NCBI GenBank assembly: GCA_902760845.1
Contig: CACWHX010000005.1
Span: forward strand, 1 to 51,928
Length of the DNA: 51,928 nucleotides
Direction of reading: 5' to 3'
DNA from: Oscillospiraceae bacterium
GTDB taxonomy: Bacteria; Bacillota; Clostridia; Oscillospirales; Oscillospiraceae
The position numbers and the translations under genes were made by a program. The notes beneath the pieces were generated by a model. That model was not told the origin of the DNA. It saw only the letters and a program-made list of their open reading frames with translations, and searched no databases. Shown piece by piece: positions 49,492 through 51,928 of the stretch (its first letter is position 1; each line of letters begins with the position of its first letter).

Positions 49492-50190
49492 TTAGGTTTT
49501 TTCCCATCCGTTTTCCCGGATGGCCCGCTCCAGCAAAATCCGCTCATCGCGGTATTGGCCGATCCAGTTTTCCTCCGCCGCCATGGAGGCGACGGCCTTG
49601 TTACCGTCGGCGATGGCGGCGATCAGCTCCCGGTGGTTCTGCTCGGAGGGCGTGCGGTCGCTCCCCACGCGGGACAGGATATATTCAAAGCGATAGACGT
49701 GCTGCTGGAGGTGGCGCAGATACTTCTGCAGATAGGGGTTCCCGGCAATCTCGGCCACATAGGTGTGAAACGCATTGTCCGTGCGCAGAGTCTGCTCGAT
49801 GTCCCCGGCGCTGTAGGCGCGCTCAAAGCGTTCGTTCAGCTCGCGCAGCGTCTTCACAGCGGCGTCGGTCCGCTTTTCGCAGGCGAGAACGGCGATGTTG
49901 CACTGGATGGCGGAAATCGCCTCATATACGGCGTCCGCATCCTCCATCGAGATCAGGGACACAAAGCTCCCCCTGGACGGGGCGACCTCCGTGAAATGCT
50001 CCTCGGCCAGCAGCATCAGCGCCTCGTGTACCGGCGTACGGCTGACGGAGAAATAGTCGGCAAGCTCGGACTCGTTCAGCTTCTCGCCCGGGGCGAGCGT
50101 GCCGTCGATCATCCATTGCAGCAATTGATTGTAAACTTTTTCCTTGGCGGACTCCGTTTTTTCGGGGCCGCCCTTTTGCGGGATGGGCAT
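49492..50190 (-). CDS. GntR-family (FCD-domain) regulator
   Basis: 232 residues. N-terminal GntR winged helix (KEKVYNQLLQWMIDGTLAPGEKLNESELADYF split across about 14-46; recognition part SVSRTPVHEALMLL) and a C-terminal FCD ligand domain with metal-type residues (DNAFHTYVAEIAGNPYL, NHRELIAAI). Such proteins repress sugar-acid or fatty-acid genes until a carboxylate ligand binds. GAAGGTG precedes the ATG at 50190; the longer frame has no ribosome site. It is divergent from the YgjV-like gene. Confidence 0.88.
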   Translation of the reverse strand: MPIPQKGGPEKTESAKEKVYNQLLQWMIDGTLAPGEKLNESELADYFSVSRTPVHEALMLLAEEHFTEVAPSRGSFVSLISMEDADAVYEAISAIQCNIAVLACEKRTDAAVKTLRELNERFERAYSAGDIEQTLRTDNAFHTYVAEIAGNPYLQKYLRHLQQHVYRFEYILSRVGSDRTPSEQNHRELIAAIADGNKAVASMAAEENWIGQYRDERILLERAIRENGWEKT

Positions 50191-50212
50191 CCGATCACCT
50201 TCTTTTGGGATG

Positions 50213-50241
50213 ATGGTATCACAAATTGAACCAATATGCAA
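50213..50241 (-). promoter_or_regulatory. Possible promoter of the GntR gene
   Basis: Minus strand TTGCAT (50241-50236), 17-bp spacer, TACCAT (50218-50213). The -35 lies within the first ATATGCAATAT site, consistent with self-control. Confidence 0.45.
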
Positions 50242-50314
50242 TATATCGGTTGACAAAGACCGCGGATTGTGCTATGGTAAGCGTGCGATATGCAATATGC
50301 GATATGCAATATGC
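50234..50314. promoter_or_regulatory. Operator array: three ATATGCAATAT sites around the YgjV promoter
   Basis: The 11-mer ATATGCAATAT occurs at 50234-50244, 50288-50298 and 50302-50312. The last two lie in an exact 14-bp tandem repeat GATATGCAATATGC (50287-50300 and 50301-50314). The array brackets the promoter at 50250-50278. Likely binding sites for the adjacent GntR protein. Confidence 0.65.
50250..50278 (+). promoter_or_regulatory. Promoter of the YgjV-like gene
   Basis: TTGACA (50250-50255), 17-bp spacer, TATGGT (50273-50278). Confidence 0.65.
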
Positions 50315-50331
50315 AGTAGGAGGCGAACGAG

Positions 50332-50844
50332 ATGCGTTCCATTTTGATCGGTAATCTGATATCCGCCGCGGCGTCGGTGTTCCTGGGCCTGAGCTGCTGC
50401 GTCAACGACCGGCGCAGAGCGTATTTTTATCAGGTGCTGGAGAGCGCGCTGTTGGTGGTCTCGTCCGTGTTTTTTGGAGCGTGGGTGCGCCTCATCACCC
50501 AGGCGCTCGCTGTGGAGCGCAACCTTCTTGTGATGAAAAATCGCTTCACCGGACGCATGACGGTGCTGTTTTCCATTTTAGCGGTCGGGATCGGCCTCGC
50601 CGTCAACACGGAGGGGCTGCTGGGGCTGATGCCAATCGCGGCGACGGTGCAGCTCACGCTTTGCAACTATTACTGCACCAGCATCAGGGCGACGAAGCTG
50701 GGCTTTCTGGCGAACGTGGTGCTCTGGGGCGTCTACTCATTCTGGATTTTGGATTTCGCCTCCGGCGCGGCGCAGGTGGTCATCGGTGTAATCAGCTTGG
50801 TGTCGCTCCGGAAGCTTGCGCGCAGAGAGACCACGGCGGCGTGA
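50332..50844 (+). CDS. YgjV-like small integral membrane protein
   Basis: 170 residues with about five hydrophobic helices: IGNLISAAASVFLGL, SALLVVSSVFFGAWV, MTVLFSILAVGIGLAVN, LLGLMPIAATVQLTL and FLANVVLWGVYSFWILDF. The pattern, with TSIRATKLGFL before a late helix, matches the YgjV family of uncharacterised membrane proteins. AGGAGG precedes the ATG. Control by the divergent GntR regulator is suggested by the shared operator array; if so the ligand is a small carboxylate. Confidence 0.75.
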   Translation: MRSILIGNLISAAASVFLGLSCCVNDRRRAYFYQVLESALLVVSSVFFGAWVRLITQALAVERNLLVMKNRFTGRMTVLFSILAVGIGLAVNTEGLLGLMPIAATVQLTLCNYYCTSIRATKLGFLANVVLWGVYSFWILDFASGAAQVVIGVISLVSLRKLARRETTAA

Positions 50845-51007
50845 TGGGGCATAAAGGGGGAGAGAACGGTATTTTTTTTCGAAAAAAATGCATGGCATCC
50901 GCGTAAAACGGCGTATTTCGTTGCTGGGACGTTAGTATGCAGGGGTTATAATGAGCGAGTAAGTTTCCGATTCGGTGACTTTTTATAACCAAACCGGAGG
51001 TTTCATG

Positions 51008-51451
51008 ATGTATAAACATCGAAATGTTCTCATGCTGGCAGCGGTCATCTGCCTCGCGGCGGTGCTGCTGACGGCCTGTACCACGAGCATGTCGTACACG
51101 TTTTCCGTGGAGACCGGCGACCAGGTGGAAGTGAAGCTGAATACTTCCGACGGGCTGAAAATGACGCAGAGCGACGGCCAGTTCTCCGTGCTGGACGCGG
51201 ACGGTCAGCATCTTCTGGACGGCGGCTTCGTCACGGCCGAAGGGATGGACTATTACCGCTCGGCCATGTACACGGAGGGCGCGGAGGTCCTGCTGGATAC
51301 GGACGAAGAGATCCTGTGGACCTACGACGGCGAATACAACAGGCTTGTCATGGTCAACGACCGGACCGGCGTCCTGATCGGGAGCCTGATGGACCCGGAG
51401 ACCGCGGAGAACGCCTATCAGCAGCTGACGATTACTCTGCGCGGCAGCTGA
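51008..51451 (+). CDS. Small surface lipoprotein of unknown function
   Basis: 147 residues. Signal sequence with lipobox LLTAC (Cys24), so the mature protein is lipid-anchored outside the membrane. The rest is beta-rich and acidic (YTFSVETGDQVEVKLNTSDG, then EVLLDTDEEILWTYDGEYN), suggesting a small barrel or sandwich. The family is not recognised. GGAGG lies upstream of two adjacent ATG codons (51005, 51008); 51008 gives the better spacing. A TATAAT at 50947-50952 may be the -10 box. Confidence 0.75.
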   Translation: MYKHRNVLMLAAVICLAAVLLTACTTSMSYTFSVETGDQVEVKLNTSDGLKMTQSDGQFSVLDADGQHLLDGGFVTAEGMDYYRSAMYTEGAEVLLDTDEEILWTYDGEYNRLVMVNDRTGVLIGSLMDPETAENAYQQLTITLRGS

Positions 51452-51658
51452 TCGGCACAACCCCGGCACGCGCCCGCATATGCGAAAGAGCGCGGCCCCT
51501 TCGGGGCAATGAACCTTGTTGCTACAAGTTTCCGAGTGCCCGCTGCGTCTCCCACACGGCGGCGTGCCGGACGCACGGAAAATTTGAAGCAGTCCCTTTC
51601 TTTTTCTCTTTCTCTTTCTTTTCCCCAATGGCACACGCAAAAACAACCTCGCAAAAGC

Positions 51659-51692
51659 AACAGGCCCGCAGGCATTTGTCTGCGGGCCTGTT
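51659..51692. terminator. Terminator hairpin after the lipoprotein region
   Basis: Stem AACAGGCCCGCAG / CTGCGGGCCTGTT (51659-51692). It lies 207 bp past the lipoprotein stop codon. Between them is a pyrimidine tract (about 51598-51625, TTTC repeats) and no gene. Confidence 0.65.
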
Positions 51693-51732
51693 GTGAGTCT
51701 GTCAAAAAACGGGCTTTTTGACGAAGCTGCTG
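51693..51732 (+). repeat. Possible remnant of the dispersed multi-hairpin element (copy G)
   Basis: TCTGTCAAAAAACGGGCTTT follows directly after the terminator hairpin, as the 5' motif does in copies B, C and F, but the later modules are missing. The remaining 51733-51928 has hairpins such as TTTCTTTCCG/CGGAAAGAAA and a repeated AAGAAAGGGGCG-type end; no gene is recognised. Confidence 0.4.
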
Positions 51733-51928
51733 ACAGGGTGCGGGGTACGGGACTTAGTGGGTATCTCAGTGCGGAAGAGTACGTGGTTCTGCCTGGTTCG
51801 TTTTATTTCGTACTGCAAGCATTGTCTTGGTGCAGAATCCACCCCATTTCTTTCCGCCATGCCGGAAAGAAACGCGGTGGAGCCGCAAAGAAAGGGGCGC
51901 TTTGGTCAAGGGGCTAACCGCCCCTTAA

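Noticed and set aside
50287..50314. Tandem repeat as a possible CRISPR
   Set aside because: The two 14-bp units are directly adjacent with no spacers and no cas genes; an operator role fits better.

Overview
The window looks like chromosomal DNA of a GC-rich, Gram-positive strict anaerobe of the Clostridia, most likely the Oscillospiraceae (Oscillibacter/Dysosmobacter/Lawsonibacter-like). Evidence: many ferredoxins and Fe-S flavoenzymes, an Hcp operon, an SLH-anchored surface protein, strong AGGAGG-type ribosome sites, sigma-A promoters with mostly 17-bp spacers, and no outer-membrane genes. This placement is inferred from gene content; no rRNA or tRNA gene was seen. Because of the high GC content, long antisense open frames shadow almost every real gene.

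Layout. 1-6.1 kb: phosphoribosyltransferase, NSS sodium symporter, zinc-ribbon protein, VanY-like carboxypeptidase, ABC exporter, 2x[4Fe-4S] ferredoxin. 6.3-11.6 kb: a minus-strand run of two flavoproteins followed by phosphoketolase. 11.8-13.5 kb: DMT transporter, ACT protein, YjbR protein. 13.56-13.85 kb: a structured RNA with a consensus promoter, perhaps 6S RNA. 14-18.4 kb: transglutaminase lipoprotein, orphan protein, membrane Ser/Thr kinase with bacterial Ig-like domains, flavodoxin-like protein. 18.7-22.2 kb: Hcp, ferredoxin and Fe-S protein with a divergent Crp/Fnr regulator. 22.5-28.1 kb: small membrane protein, nucleotidyltransferase, GT2/GtrA pair, ferritin, SLH-domain polysaccharide deacetylase. 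28.3-30.9 kb: CadC-like repressor, HMA protein and Zn/Cd P-type ATPase with a visible operator.

31.1-40.2 kb is an acetoin dehydrogenase locus: Lin0512-family protein, E1 alpha, E1 beta, AcoX, E2, lipoyl-E3, DUF6506 protein, and upstream an AcoR-type regulator whose sigma-54 contact loop is altered. Nitroreductase and a cytosolic Cu/Zn-SOD-like gene diverge from it. 42.2-47.4 kb: a 68-residue membrane protein next to an enoate-reductase-type flavoprotein, then a TetR gene divergent from a winged-helix/Fe-S protein with a collapsed flavin domain. 47.8-51.5 kb: tcdA, a TtcA-like protein lacking key residues, a GntR regulator divergent from a YgjV-like gene, and a lipoprotein.

The most striking unexplained feature is a dispersed family of multi-hairpin intergenic elements (about 1-108, 18445-18646, 22190-22510, 25517-25640, 41851-41950, 47490-47686, perhaps 51693-51732). 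They sit against intrinsic-terminator hairpins. Two copies lie between duplicated copies of the terminator hairpin itself, which suggests a terminator-targeted non-autonomous element.
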